A DNA stretch of 64,000 nucleotides from DRPG01 sp964655065 (lineage in GTDB: Bacteria; Myxococcota_A; UBA796; GCA-2862545). The DNA lies in the NCBI GenBank assembly GCA_964655065.1, contig CAZZLC010000002.1, forward strand, positions 124,001 to 188,000, written 5' to 3'. Below are positions 16,746 to 24,041 of this stretch, one piece after another. The translations under genes were made by a program, and so were the position numbers. The notes under the pieces were generated by a model that saw nothing but the letters and a program-made list of their open reading frames with translations, had not been told where the DNA came from and made no database searches. The number at the start of each line of letters is the position of its first letter. Within the stretch, counting starts at the first letter, position 1.

Positions 16746-19394
16746 ATGGCCGCCGATGCGTTGCCCTCGTCGTACGATCCCCACGCTGCCGCCGAGCGGT
16801 GGAGTGCCGTCTGGGACGAGCAGAAGCTGTTCGTCGCTGACCCCGAAGCCGAGGGCGAGCCCTACTCGATCGTCATCCCGCCGCCCAACGTCACGGGCTC
16901 CCTGCACATGGGCCACGCCCTCAACAACACCCTGCAGGACGTCCTCGTTCGCTACAAGCGGATGGACGGCTACAACGTGGTCTGGGTCCCCGGTACCGAC
17001 CACGCGGGAATCGCGACCCAGTGGGTGGTGAGGCGCCAGATCGAGGCCGAGGGCGGTGACTTCTGGGAGCTTGGTCGCGAGCGCTTCGTCGAGCGCGTCT
17101 GGAAGTGGAAGGCCGAGGCCGGAGGCAAGATCACCACCCAGCTCAAGCGGCTCGGCGTGTCTTGTGACTGGTCGCGAGAGCGCTTCACCCTCGACGAGGA
17201 TCTGCAGCGAGCGGTCACCGAGCACTTCGTGCGGCTGTACGAGGACGGGCTCATCTATCGCGGACAGCGTCTCATCAACTGGGACCCGCGGGACCAGACC
17301 GCGCTCTCCGACCTCGAGGTCGAGTACGAGGAGGGTGTGGCCGCCGAGCTCTGGAGCTTCGCCTACCCCATCGACGAGGCCGATGGCGGCGGCGAGATCG
17401 TGGTCGCGACCACGCGCCCGGAGACCATGCTCGGCGACACGGCGGTGGCCGTGCATCCCGAAGACGAACGGTACCGGCACCTCATCGGCAAGACCCTGAA
17501 GCACCCCTTCGTGGACCGGCGCATTCCCATCGTCGGTGACGCGATCCTCGTCGATCCCGAGTTCGGGACCGGCGCCGTCAAGGTGACCCCGGCCCACGAC
17601 TTCAACGACTTCGAGGTCGGCAAGCGACACGACCTGCCCACGATCAACATCCTCAACCCCGACGGCACGCTCAACGACGCCGCCGCGGAGTTCGAGGGCT
17701 TGACCGTGCTCGAGGCCCGCGACGCGGTCAAGGCCAAGATCGAGGATGTCGGCTTGTTCCGCGGAACCAAGGACCACACCATGAACCTCGGGCGCAGTCA
17801 GCGCTCGGGGGCGGTCGTCGAGCCCTACCTCTCGACCCAGTGGTTCGTGAAGATGCAGCCGCTCGCCGAGCCCGCCCTCGCTGCGGTCGAAGAGGGGCGC
17901 ACCCGCTTCGTTCCCAAGCAGTGGGAGAACACCTACTTCTCCTGGCTTCGCGAGATCCGCGACTGGTGCATCTCGCGCCAGCTCTGGTGGGGGCACCGAA
18001 TTCCGGCCTGGTACTGCGAGGACTGCGCAGAGATCATCGTGGCGCGCGAGACGCCCACCTCGTGTACGCAGTGCGAGAGCAGCAACCTCCGCCAGGACGA
18101 GGACGTCCTCGACACGTGGTTCTCGTCGGCGCTCTGGCCCTTCTCGGTCTTCGGTTGGCCCGAGGACACCGCGGATCTGCGCACCTATTACCCTACCCAG
18201 GTGCTCGTCACGGGCTTCGACATCATCTTCTTCTGGGTCGCGCGCATGATGTTCGCGGGCATCCACTTCCTGGAGCAACCGCCGTTCGCCGACGTGTACA
18301 TCCACGCCCTGGTCCGCGACAAGGACGGCCAGAAGATGTCCAAGACCAAGGGCAACGTGGTCGACCCGCTCGGCGTGATCGAGACTTGGGGCGCGGACTC
18401 GTTCCGGTTCACGCTGGTCGCCTTCGCCGCGCAGGGCCGCGACGTGCTCTGGGACGAGAAGCGGGTCGAGGGCTACTCGAAGTTCCAGAACAAGGTCTGG
18501 CAGGCCCTCCGCTACGGGTTCATGCACATCGAGGGCTACGACCCGGATGCCCCCATGGAGTTCGGCCCCTACGAGCGGTGGTGTCGTGCCCGCACTGCCG
18601 CCGCGGTGGCCCGGGTGCGGGCGGCGCTCGACGACTACCGCTTCAACGAGGCGGCGAGCGAGATCTACGCGTTCGTGTGGGGCGAGTACTGCGACTGGTA
18701 CCTCGAGCTGTCGAAGACCACGATCTACGACAAGGAGGCCAGCGCGGCGCGGCTCAACGGCGTCAAGCACGTGCTCTTCGACACGATGGGCGTCATCGTT
18801 CGCCTGTTCCACCCCATGATGCCGTTCCTCTCCGAGGAGATCTGGCAGGCGCTGCCCCAGACCGAGGGGTTCGTGGCTACCGCGCCCTACCCCCGTTCCT
18901 CGGACTTCGAGGCGGACGACGCGATCCTCGATCAGATCGGCGAGCTGCAGGAGACGGTCACCGAGATCCGCCGCATCCGAGGGGAGATGGAGATCGCGCT
19001 CAAGACGCCGCTGAAGCTCTACGTGGCAGATCCGGGACTCGCGGAGCGGCTCGCCTCGCACGCTCGGGCCCTGCACGACATGGGGCGCGTCGAGGTCGTC
19101 GCCACCGACGAGGCGCCGCGGGCCTCCGCTACCGCGGTGGTGCGCGGTCACACCCTGGTGGTCCCGCTCGAGGGTGTGGTGGACATCTCGGCCGAGGTCG
19201 CCCGGCTCGACAAGGTCCTCGCGAAGTCCGAGAAAGACGTGGCGCAGCTTCAGAAGCGGCTCTCGAACAAGGGCTTCGTCGACCGGGCTCCCGACGAGGT
19301 CGTGCAGGAGGTGCGCGACAAGCTGGCGGCGGCCGAGAAGCGCCTCCACACGCTGCGCGCGAGCCGGGACCGGCTCGCGGAGGCGCTGTCGTGA
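16746..19394 (+). CDS. valS: Valyl-tRNA synthetase
   Basis: 882 aa class I aminoacyl-tRNA synthetase, normal bacterial length, charging tRNA-Val in the cytoplasm. The HIGH motif is HMGH (54-57, in NVTGSLHMGHALN). The CP1 editing domain contains the TTRPETMLGDTAVAVHP block. KMSKS appears as KMSKTKGN near residue 530. The anticodon-binding domain and a C-terminal coiled coil (about 820-882, ARLDKVLAKSEKDVAQLQKRL) are present. ATG follows a GGAGGAG site. The stop overlaps the GTG of nadC, which ties a translation enzyme to cofactor biosynthesis. Confidence 0.97.
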   Translation: MAADALPSSYDPHAAAERWSAVWDEQKLFVADPEAEGEPYSIVIPPPNVTGSLHMGHALNNTLQDVLVRYKRMDGYNVVWVPGTDHAGIATQWVVRRQIEAEGGDFWELGRERFVERVWKWKAEAGGKITTQLKRLGVSCDWSRERFTLDEDLQRAVTEHFVRLYEDGLIYRGQRLINWDPRDQTALSDLEVEYEEGVAAELWSFAYPIDEADGGGEIVVATTRPETMLGDTAVAVHPEDERYRHLIGKTLKHPFVDRRIPIVGDAILVDPEFGTGAVKVTPAHDFNDFEVGKRHDLPTINILNPDGTLNDAAAEFEGLTVLEARDAVKAKIEDVGLFRGTKDHTMNLGRSQRSGAVVEPYLSTQWFVKMQPLAEPALAAVEEGRTRFVPKQWENTYFSWLREIRDWCISRQLWWGHRIPAWYCEDCAEIIVARETPTSCTQCESSNLRQDEDVLDTWFSSALWPFSVFGWPEDTADLRTYYPTQVLVTGFDIIFFWVARMMFAGIHFLEQPPFADVYIHALVRDKDGQKMSKTKGNVVDPLGVIETWGADSFRFTLVAFAAQGRDVLWDEKRVEGYSKFQNKVWQALRYGFMHIEGYDPDAPMEFGPYERWCRARTAAAVARVRAALDDYRFNEAASEIYAFVWGEYCDWYLELSKTTIYDKEASAARLNGVKHVLFDTMGVIVRLFHPMMPFLSEEIWQALPQTEGFVATAPYPRSSDFEADDAILDQIGELQETVTEIRRIRGEMEIALKTPLKLYVADPGLAERLASHARALHDMGRVEVVATDEAPRASATAVVRGHTLVVPLEGVVDISAEVARLDKVLAKSEKDVAQLQKRLSNKGFVDRAPDEVVQEVRDKLAAAEKRLHTLRASRDRLAEALS

Positions 19395-20233
19395 TCGACC
19401 GCACCTTCATTGCTCGGGCGATCGACGAGGATCTGGGTCACGGCGATCTCACGACCGACGCGACGATCCCGCCGGGTCGACAGGGCATCGGCGACCTCCT
19501 CGCCAAGTCCGACCTCGTGGTGTGCGGCGTCCCCGTGGTTCGGGCCGTGTTCGACGAGGTCGGGGACCGACTCGGGGGCCAGGTGACGGTCACCGCTCGC
19601 TGCGACGAGGGCGAGTCGGTGAGCGCGGGCACCGTGATCGCCGAGGTCGAGGGTGACCTGCGCTGCATCGTCGTCGGAGAGCGGGTGGCGCTGAACCTCG
19701 TCATGAAGCTCTGCGGCATCGCCTCGAACACGCAGCGCTACGTGGAGGCGGCGGGTCCCGACGGTCCGGTGGTCGTCGACACCCGCAAGACCACGCCCGG
19801 ATTGCGCCTCCTCGAGAAGTACGCAGTGCGCTGCGGGGGCGGGCGCAACCATCGACACGCGCTGTTCGACGGCGTGATGGTCAAGGACAACCACGTCACC
19901 GCGGTCGGGTCCCTGACCGAGGCCGTCGCGCGGGCCAGGGCCGCCGTGCACCACCTCGTCCGCATCGAGGTCGAGGTCGGTTCGCTCGACGAGCTCGAGG
20001 AGGCCCTCGCCACCGACGCGGACGTGATCCTCCTCGACAACATGGACGACGCGACGCTCCAGGCCTCGGTGAACCGTGCCCGCGACGTCCGGCCCGTGCT
20101 CCTCGAGGCGTCGGGCAACATGACGCCCGAGCGCATCCGAGGGCTTCGCAGCGTCGGGCTCGACTTCGTCTCGGCCGGTGGACTCATCCACCAGGCGACG
20201 TGGGCCGATCTGTCGCTGAAGCTGCGTCGGTGA
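19391..20233 (+). CDS. nadC: Nicotinate-nucleotide pyrophosphorylase (carboxylating)
   Basis: 280 aa. It converts quinolinate and PRPP to nicotinate mononucleotide, CO2 and pyrophosphate in de novo NAD synthesis. Family motifs present: EDLGHGDLTTDATIP at the N-terminus, ERVALNLVMKLCGIA, DTRKTTPGLRLLEKYAV (quinolinate/PRPP phosphate site), RCGGGRNHR, MVKDNHV, EVEVGSLDE, and the C-terminal LLEASGNM and FVSAGGLIH. The GTG at 19391 overlaps the valS stop by four bases. The stop overlaps birA's GTG in the same way. nadA and nadB are not in the window. Confidence 0.96.
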   Translation: MIDRTFIARAIDEDLGHGDLTTDATIPPGRQGIGDLLAKSDLVVCGVPVVRAVFDEVGDRLGGQVTVTARCDEGESVSAGTVIAEVEGDLRCIVVGERVALNLVMKLCGIASNTQRYVEAAGPDGPVVVDTRKTTPGLRLLEKYAVRCGGGRNHRHALFDGVMVKDNHVTAVGSLTEAVARARAAVHHLVRIEVEVGSLDELEEALATDADVILLDNMDDATLQASVNRARDVRPVLLEASGNMTPERIRGLRSVGLDFVSAGGLIHQATWADLSLKLRR

Positions 20234-20973
20234 CGCCGCTGGATGCCGATCGGCTCGCCGCCGCCCTCCCGGCGAGCGTCGAGGTGCACCCCGCCCTCGA
20301 CTCGACGCAGGCCCGGGCCAAGGCGCTGGCCCTCGAGGGCGCGGCCCACGGCACTGCAGTGTTCGCGGAGTCCCAGCCGGCGGGGCGGGGACGGCTCGGT
20401 CGGGTTTGGGAGGGGGGCTCGGGCACGGCGGTGCTCGTGACGGTGGTGGTGCGGCCAGCCGTTCCGGCTTCGCGAGCGCCCCTGCTGTGCCTCGGGGCAG
20501 CGGTGGCCGTCGCCGAGGCGATCGGGCCGGGCTACGGCATCAAGTGGCCCAACGACGTGCTCGCTCCGGACGGCCGAAAGGTGGCGGGCATCCTCGCCGA
20601 GGGTGACCCAGGACCCGATGGCTCCCTGCGCTTCGCGCTTCTCGGCGTCGGCCTCAACGTCCACGCCGCACCGCCCCTCGCCACCGCCACGTTCCTCGAG
20701 GACGTCGATGGCCGACCGAGGGATCGCACGGCGCTCGCCGCGGCGCTGGTCAGCGGCGTGGTGCGCTGGACCGACCAGCTCGTGGCCGACTCCAGTATGG
20801 TACTCGCGGCGTGGCGGCGTCACCAGGTGACGCTCGGCCGTCGGGTGCGCATCGGAGGGATCGAGGGTGAGGCCGTCGACATCGAGCCCACCGGAGGCCT
20901 CCGGATCCGCGACGACCGCGGGGTCGAGCAGGTGATCACCACCGGCGACGTGGAGATGGTCGGAAGAGCCTGA
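20230..20973 (+). CDS. birA: Biotin--[acetyl-CoA carboxylase] ligase, monofunctional
   Basis: 247 aa. Activates biotin with ATP and attaches it to the carboxylase biotin-carrier protein. Signature residues: DSTQARAKAL, SQPAGRGRLGRVW (biotinyl-AMP loop GRGRLGR, about 52-58), GIKWPNDVL (catalytic Lys about 105) and KVAGILAEG, then GVGLNVH. A short C-terminal SH3-like domain (RRVRIGGIEGEAVDIE) is present. The N-terminal DNA-binding domain of E. coli BirA is absent, so it is not a repressor. The GTG start overlaps the nadC stop (GTGA), making valS-nadC-birA a coupled trio. A small convergent open frame may follow downstream. Confidence 0.94.
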   Translation: MTPLDADRLAAALPASVEVHPALDSTQARAKALALEGAAHGTAVFAESQPAGRGRLGRVWEGGSGTAVLVTVVVRPAVPASRAPLLCLGAAVAVAEAIGPGYGIKWPNDVLAPDGRKVAGILAEGDPGPDGSLRFALLGVGLNVHAAPPLATATFLEDVDGRPRDRTALAAALVSGVVRWTDQLVADSSMVLAAWRRHQVTLGRRVRIGGIEGEAVDIEPTGGLRIRDDRGVEQVITTGDVEMVGRA

Positions 20974-21229
20974 TCTCGAGGCGGTCACTCCTCGAGGAGA
21001 TCGACGAGTCCCGTGAGGGCGCGGTCGTGAGGTCCCGCACCAGCGGCTGGCCTGGTGACACCGAGCTCTGCGGCGAGAGCCGTGGCGCGGATCCCACCGG
21101 CGACGGGGACGAACGGGCAGAGCCGCATGTGCGCGGCGCCGCTCGGGCCCGTCGCGGTCTTCGTCGCTTCGCTGGTGCCGATGGCGCAGCTGGCGCTCAG
21201 AACTGATCGGCGCGGACGTACTTCTCCTC
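20974..21229 (-). other. Stretch left of the assembly gap; possible small ORF end
   Basis: No convincing gene. On the minus strand one frame is open from the gap edge to a TGA at 20985-20987 (about 70 codons). Its only ATG gives 47 codons; otherwise it would need to begin at a CTG that overlaps the stop of the neighbouring minus-strand gene once the gap duplication is collapsed. Third-position GC of this frame (about 77%) is lower than in real genes around it. The encoded string shows no domain. Confidence 0.3.
21175..21229 (+). repeat. Left copy of a 55-base duplication at the gap
   Basis: These 55 bases are identical to 21330-21384 and end exactly at the first N. It is an unmerged contig-end overlap rather than a biological repeat (see findings). 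Confidence 0.9.
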
Positions 21230-21329
21230 NNNNNNNNNNNNNNNNNNNNNNNNNNNNNNNNNNNNNNNNNNNNNNNNNNNNNNNNNNNNNNNNNNNNNNN
21301 NNNNNNNNNNNNNNNNNNNNNNNNNNNNN
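21230..21329. other. 100-N scaffold gap
   Basis: Exactly 100 undetermined bases, the usual placeholder for unknown gap length. With identical 55-base ends on both sides the true gap is probably negative, so no sequence is missing and 155 bases should be removed. Confidence 0.95.
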
Positions 21330-21384
21330 GTGCCGATGGCGCAGCTGGCGCTCAGAACTGATCGGCGCGGACGTACTTCTCCTC
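21330..21384 (+). repeat. Right copy of the 55-base duplication at the gap
   Basis: Begins at the first base after the Ns and repeats 21175-21229. It contains the last codons and stop of the minus-strand gene 21352-21735. Confidence 0.9.
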
Positions 21385-21735
21385 GAGCGTGTCGGCCACG
21401 GCCGCGATCCGCGCGAGCAGAAAGTCGAAGTCCTCGAGCACCAGGTTCTCGAGCAGCACGTTGTAGATCACGAGGTACACGTCCCCGGACAGTGCGACGG
21501 TGGACAGGGGCAGCCGGGCGTTGTCGTGCAGCAGGACGTGCGGTTCGACCTGCCCCTTGCGGGCGAACGGGCTCTTGAACTCGAGCATCTCCCGGTCTGC
21601 GGCGTGGAAGCGTCGCACCAGGATGCGCTGCTTGCGGTTGTCGTCGTAGGACCAGACCATGCTCATCATGTCGGGCTGGTCGTCGTGCAGGCGGTACTTG
21701 GCCCGCATGTGCGTCCGGATTTCGTCCCAGGTCAT
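21352..21735 (-). CDS. Uncharacterised 127-aa protein, YbjN/CesT-like fold suspected
   Basis: Small soluble protein. The order of elements (N-terminal helix WDEIRTHMRAKY, several beta strands including QRILVRRF and PHVLLHDNARLPLST, then a long C-terminal helix with an aromatic/acidic start, LVLEDFDFLLARIAAVADTLEEKY) recalls YbjN and type III chaperone-like alpha/beta proteins. This is a resemblance by eye only. The last residues lie inside the 55-base duplicated end, so the 3' end is correct in either reading of the gap. The start is ATG at 21735 with AGAGAGGAAC just upstream. It is preceded on the same strand by the pseudouridine synthase gene. Confidence 0.75.
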   Translation of the reverse strand: MTWDEIRTHMRAKYRLHDDQPDMMSMVWSYDDNRKQRILVRRFHAADREMLEFKSPFARKGQVEPHVLLHDNARLPLSTVALSGDVYLVIYNVLLENLVLEDFDFLLARIAAVADTLEEKYVRADQF

Positions 21736-21796
21736 GTTCCTCTCTCGGGGCAGGCGGGATCTCGATCCTGGGTACCCCGGCGATCCTCGGGATGGG

Positions 21797-22450
21797 TCAG
21801 GATCGCCGCGCCTCGTGACACCAAGCTGGTTCGGGCACCCCCGCCGTCTCCACCGGGCCGGTGAACCCGCGGTGATGCAGGTAGAACGTGAGTCCCGCCG
21901 GGGCGTCCTCGGGGGTGGATCCGCCGCCGTACAGCCGGTCGCCGAGGATCGGGATGCCCAAGAAGGCAGCGTGCAGCCGGATCTGGTGGGTGACCCCCGT
22001 GGTGATCACGGCCTCGACGAGTCGCCCCGCGACCCGGCGAAAGCGCGTGTGCGCCGGGTACCACCGCCCACGGTGCGGCGTCGTCGGCGAGCGTTGCACG
22101 ACCATGCGCCGCTTGTGACGACGATCGTGGGCGAGCGGACGGTCACACTGGTTCGTCTCCCACCGAGGCTCTCGGGCCGCCCACAGCCAGTAGCGCTTCT
22201 CGAGCCGGTGAGACGCGAAGTGCCGCCGCAGCTCACCGAGCTGATCGACGTCGGCTGCGACGGCCACCGCACCGGAGGTGGAGATGTCGAGGCGGTGGGC
22301 GAGTCCGCCGGCGAAGCCGTCTGGCCAGGGCACCTCGACGCGCCACGGCTCGGCGAGGAGGAGGCGCGCGAGCACGCAGTCCCCATCGGGAGCCGCGTGC
22401 GGGGGGAACACGGGAATGCCCGCAGGCTTGTGCCAGGTCTGGACCACCAT
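21797..22450 (-). CDS. RluA-family pseudouridine synthase
   Basis: 217 aa. Converts specific uridines in rRNA or tRNA to pseudouridine. The catalytic motif HRLDxxTSG is present (HRLDISTSG, 52-60, nucleophile D55). The C-terminal motif THQIRLHAAFLGIPILGDRLYG is also typical. There is no N-terminal S4 domain, so it is the short RluA/TruC-like type rather than RluC/RluD. The ATG at 22450 is the natural start, since upstream codons do not form a domain. The substrate position cannot be told from sequence. It diverges from the gene at 22503, leaving 52 bases for both leaders. Confidence 0.9.
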   Translation of the reverse strand: MVVQTWHKPAGIPVFPPHAAPDGDCVLARLLLAEPWRVEVPWPDGFAGGLAHRLDISTSGAVAVAADVDQLGELRRHFASHRLEKRYWLWAAREPRWETNQCDRPLAHDRRHKRRMVVQRSPTTPHRGRWYPAHTRFRRVAGRLVEAVITTGVTHQIRLHAAFLGIPILGDRLYGGGSTPEDAPAGLTFYLHHRGFTGPVETAGVPEPAWCHEARRS

Positions 22451-22502
22451 GGGCAAGTTAGAAGTTGAACAGGTTCTCGCCTCACGATCAAGGAGCACCT
22501 AC

Positions 22503-23081
22503 GTGGCCGACAACGACGATCAGCGCCAGAATGAAGGTCCCAAGGGGCCGTTCAGTGGCTTCCGCATCGAGATCGATCCCGAGAGGGTCGAGGAGACGCT
22601 GAAGACGGTCCAGGAGCGGATCCGGGAGTCCATCGAGGCTGGCCGCTACACCAAGGTGCGGCTGTCCTACCGGGGGCGCCCGCTGGGGCCAGACATCCCC
22701 CTGCCCGTCTTTCTCGCCGCGGAAGGCGTGACGTTCTGGCTGCTCTCACCGCTCGCCGCGTTGCTCGCCAACCTCGGGGCGCGGGCCATTCTCGACGTCG
22801 AGTTCGTGCACGAAGCCGACGAGCTCGTGCAGCAAGGTCAGGAGGCCTATCTCGAGGGCGAGCTCCAGGTCGCCGAGGAGAAGTACCGGCAAGCGCTCGA
22901 CCGGCGCCCCGACGACCCCTCCGCGCTGTTCGCGTTGGCCACGCTGCTCCGGGTCTCCGACCGCTCCGACGAGGCGCTCGTGCTGTTGCGCAAGGCGGCG
23001 ATGGGGCCCGAGGGACATCCCGACGTCAAGCGCGCCGCCGAGGCCATCGAGCGCATGAACACGAAGGGCAAGTCGCTCTGA
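22503..23081 (+). CDS. DUF4342-like domain plus TPR protein
   Basis: 192 aa. GTG at 22503 with AGGAG at 22491-22495. Residues about 20-100 resemble the DUF4342 pattern: a helix, a strand with KVRLSYRGRPLGPDIPLPV, then a hydrophobic hairpin (about 72-98) that could sit in or on a membrane. Residues about 105-185 form two TPR-type helix pairs (AYLEGELQVAEEKYRQAL, then PSALFALATLLRVSDRSDEALVLL). It is plausibly a membrane-peripheral scaffold. Function unknown. The DUF4342 assignment is by resemblance. Confidence 0.72.
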   Translation: MADNDDQRQNEGPKGPFSGFRIEIDPERVEETLKTVQERIRESIEAGRYTKVRLSYRGRPLGPDIPLPVFLAAEGVTFWLLSPLAALLANLGARAILDVEFVHEADELVQQGQEAYLEGELQVAEEKYRQALDRRPDDPSALFALATLLRVSDRSDEALVLLRKAAMGPEGHPDVKRAAEAIERMNTKGKSL

Positions 23082-23086
23082 GCCAC

Positions 23087-23101
23087 CCCCGGGAGTCGGG
23101 G
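23087..23101. terminator. Small hairpin between convergent genes
   Basis: CCCCG and CGGGG are separated by five bases, 6 bases after the plus-strand stop and before the minus-strand stop at 23115. The stem is short and no T-tract follows, so termination activity is uncertain. Confidence 0.3.
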
Positions 23102-23114
23102 AACCGCCCACGCT

Positions 23115-23483
23115 TCAGTCGCTGCGCTCGCCGAACCAGCTCACGAGAACGAGCCAACGACCGTCGGCACGCCTCGCGCAGCACTGGAGCTCGAGGCGCC
23201 CCGGATCGCCTTCGAGCACGACGACCTCACGCTTCTTCCGGCGCTCGGTGCCCAGCTGTGCGAAGCCTCGGGCCAGCGCTTCGGCGCGAAGCGCCGCCCA
23301 GGCCGTCCTCGCCTCCATCTCCGACTCGTGGACCTCGTCGACTGCGACGTGTCCGCCCTCGGTCCGGGTCACCCGGCCGACCTCCCCCCGAAGCGCGACG
23401 GGGAAATCGTCAGGGACGTCGTCGAGTACCTCGAGACCGAACAGCGACGCACAGGACAGCATCGCGAGCGCGACCCTGGTCAT
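23115..23483 (-). CDS. Small secreted or lipoprotein, unknown
   Basis: 122 aa. The ATG at 23483 overlaps the stop of the upstream membrane protein by four bases (ATGA). The N-terminus MTRVALAMLSCASLFG looks like a short signal with a possible lipobox (AMLSC, C11). The rest is a compact alpha/beta domain with a Lys/Arg-rich stretch (RRKKREVVVLEG) and one CC pair (about 101-102). No family recognised. Coupling to the two-TM protein suggests they act together in the envelope. Confidence 0.68.
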   Translation of the reverse strand: MTRVALAMLSCASLFGLEVLDDVPDDFPVALRGEVGRVTRTEGGHVAVDEVHESEMEARTAWAALRAEALARGFAQLGTERRKKREVVVLEGDPGRLELQCCARRADGRWLVLVSWFGERSD

Positions 23484-23995
23484 CCCTCGGCCACTGCCGC
23501 AGCGGGGGGCTCTGCGGTCTCGGCATCGCCGAGCACCCGTGCCACGAAGGCTCGAACGAGCGACATCTGCGGCTCGCCGGCCCACTCGCCGGCGATGTTC
23601 AGGCCGCAGGAGAAGCCGAGCGTGACCACCATCGCCAGCGACACCCACAACCCGGTCAGCGGCATGGCGAGCGTCCAGCTGACCATGCCGTGGATGGTGC
23701 CCGCGAGGAAGATGAACACCTGGGCTGCGTAGGCGGCGGTGAACAGTCCCCAGAGGTAGGGCTGCGGCCCGAAGTACCCCTGCAGCTTGGTGCCCTCGGG
23801 CTCGTCCACGAGCTCCACGCTGATCCACGGCGACCACAGGTGCCGGTCACGATCGGCGATGCGCAGGCTCACGTGGCGCTCGGACACCTGGCCCGCACAG
23901 ACGTCGTCCGAGCTCGCGAGGACCTCGCGGAACCGTTCCCGAATCTCCTGCCGGGAGAGGGACGATCGGGTTTCGTACCGAGGACGGGGTCGCAT
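23480..23995 (-). CDS. Two-TM membrane protein with cytoplasmic N-terminal domain, unknown
   Basis: 171 aa from the ATG at 23995 (an in-frame TTG at 24031 is possible; neither has a clear ribosome site). Residues 1-80 form a soluble domain with RQEIRERFREVL and beta strands ending GYFGPQPY. Two hydrophobic helices at about 84-106 and 112-138 follow, then a polar tail rich in Ala/Pro/Glu. No family recognised. It begins 46 bases after the GH44 gene on the same strand, so it may be the tail of the cellulose operon, and it overlaps the next gene by ATGA. Confidence 0.7.
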   Translation of the reverse strand: MRPRPRYETRSSLSRQEIRERFREVLASSDDVCAGQVSERHVSLRIADRDRHLWSPWISVELVDEPEGTKLQGYFGPQPYLWGLFTAAYAAQVFIFLAGTIHGMVSWTLAMPLTGLWVSLAMVVTLGFSCGLNIAGEWAGEPQMSLVRAFVARVLGDAETAEPPAAAVAEG

Positions 23996-24041
23996 GTTCG
24001 AGAGTATCCGGCGACCGCGCGTCCGCGTCAACTCGGCTCCG

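Noticed and set aside
16698..19349. 883-codon minus-strand open frame opposite valS
   Set aside because: valS is certain on the plus strand; the antisense frame has no recognisable motif.
21175..21384. Direct repeat that could mark a mobile element or att site
   Set aside because: It flanks only Ns and matches contig-end overlap; no integrase or transposase is nearby.
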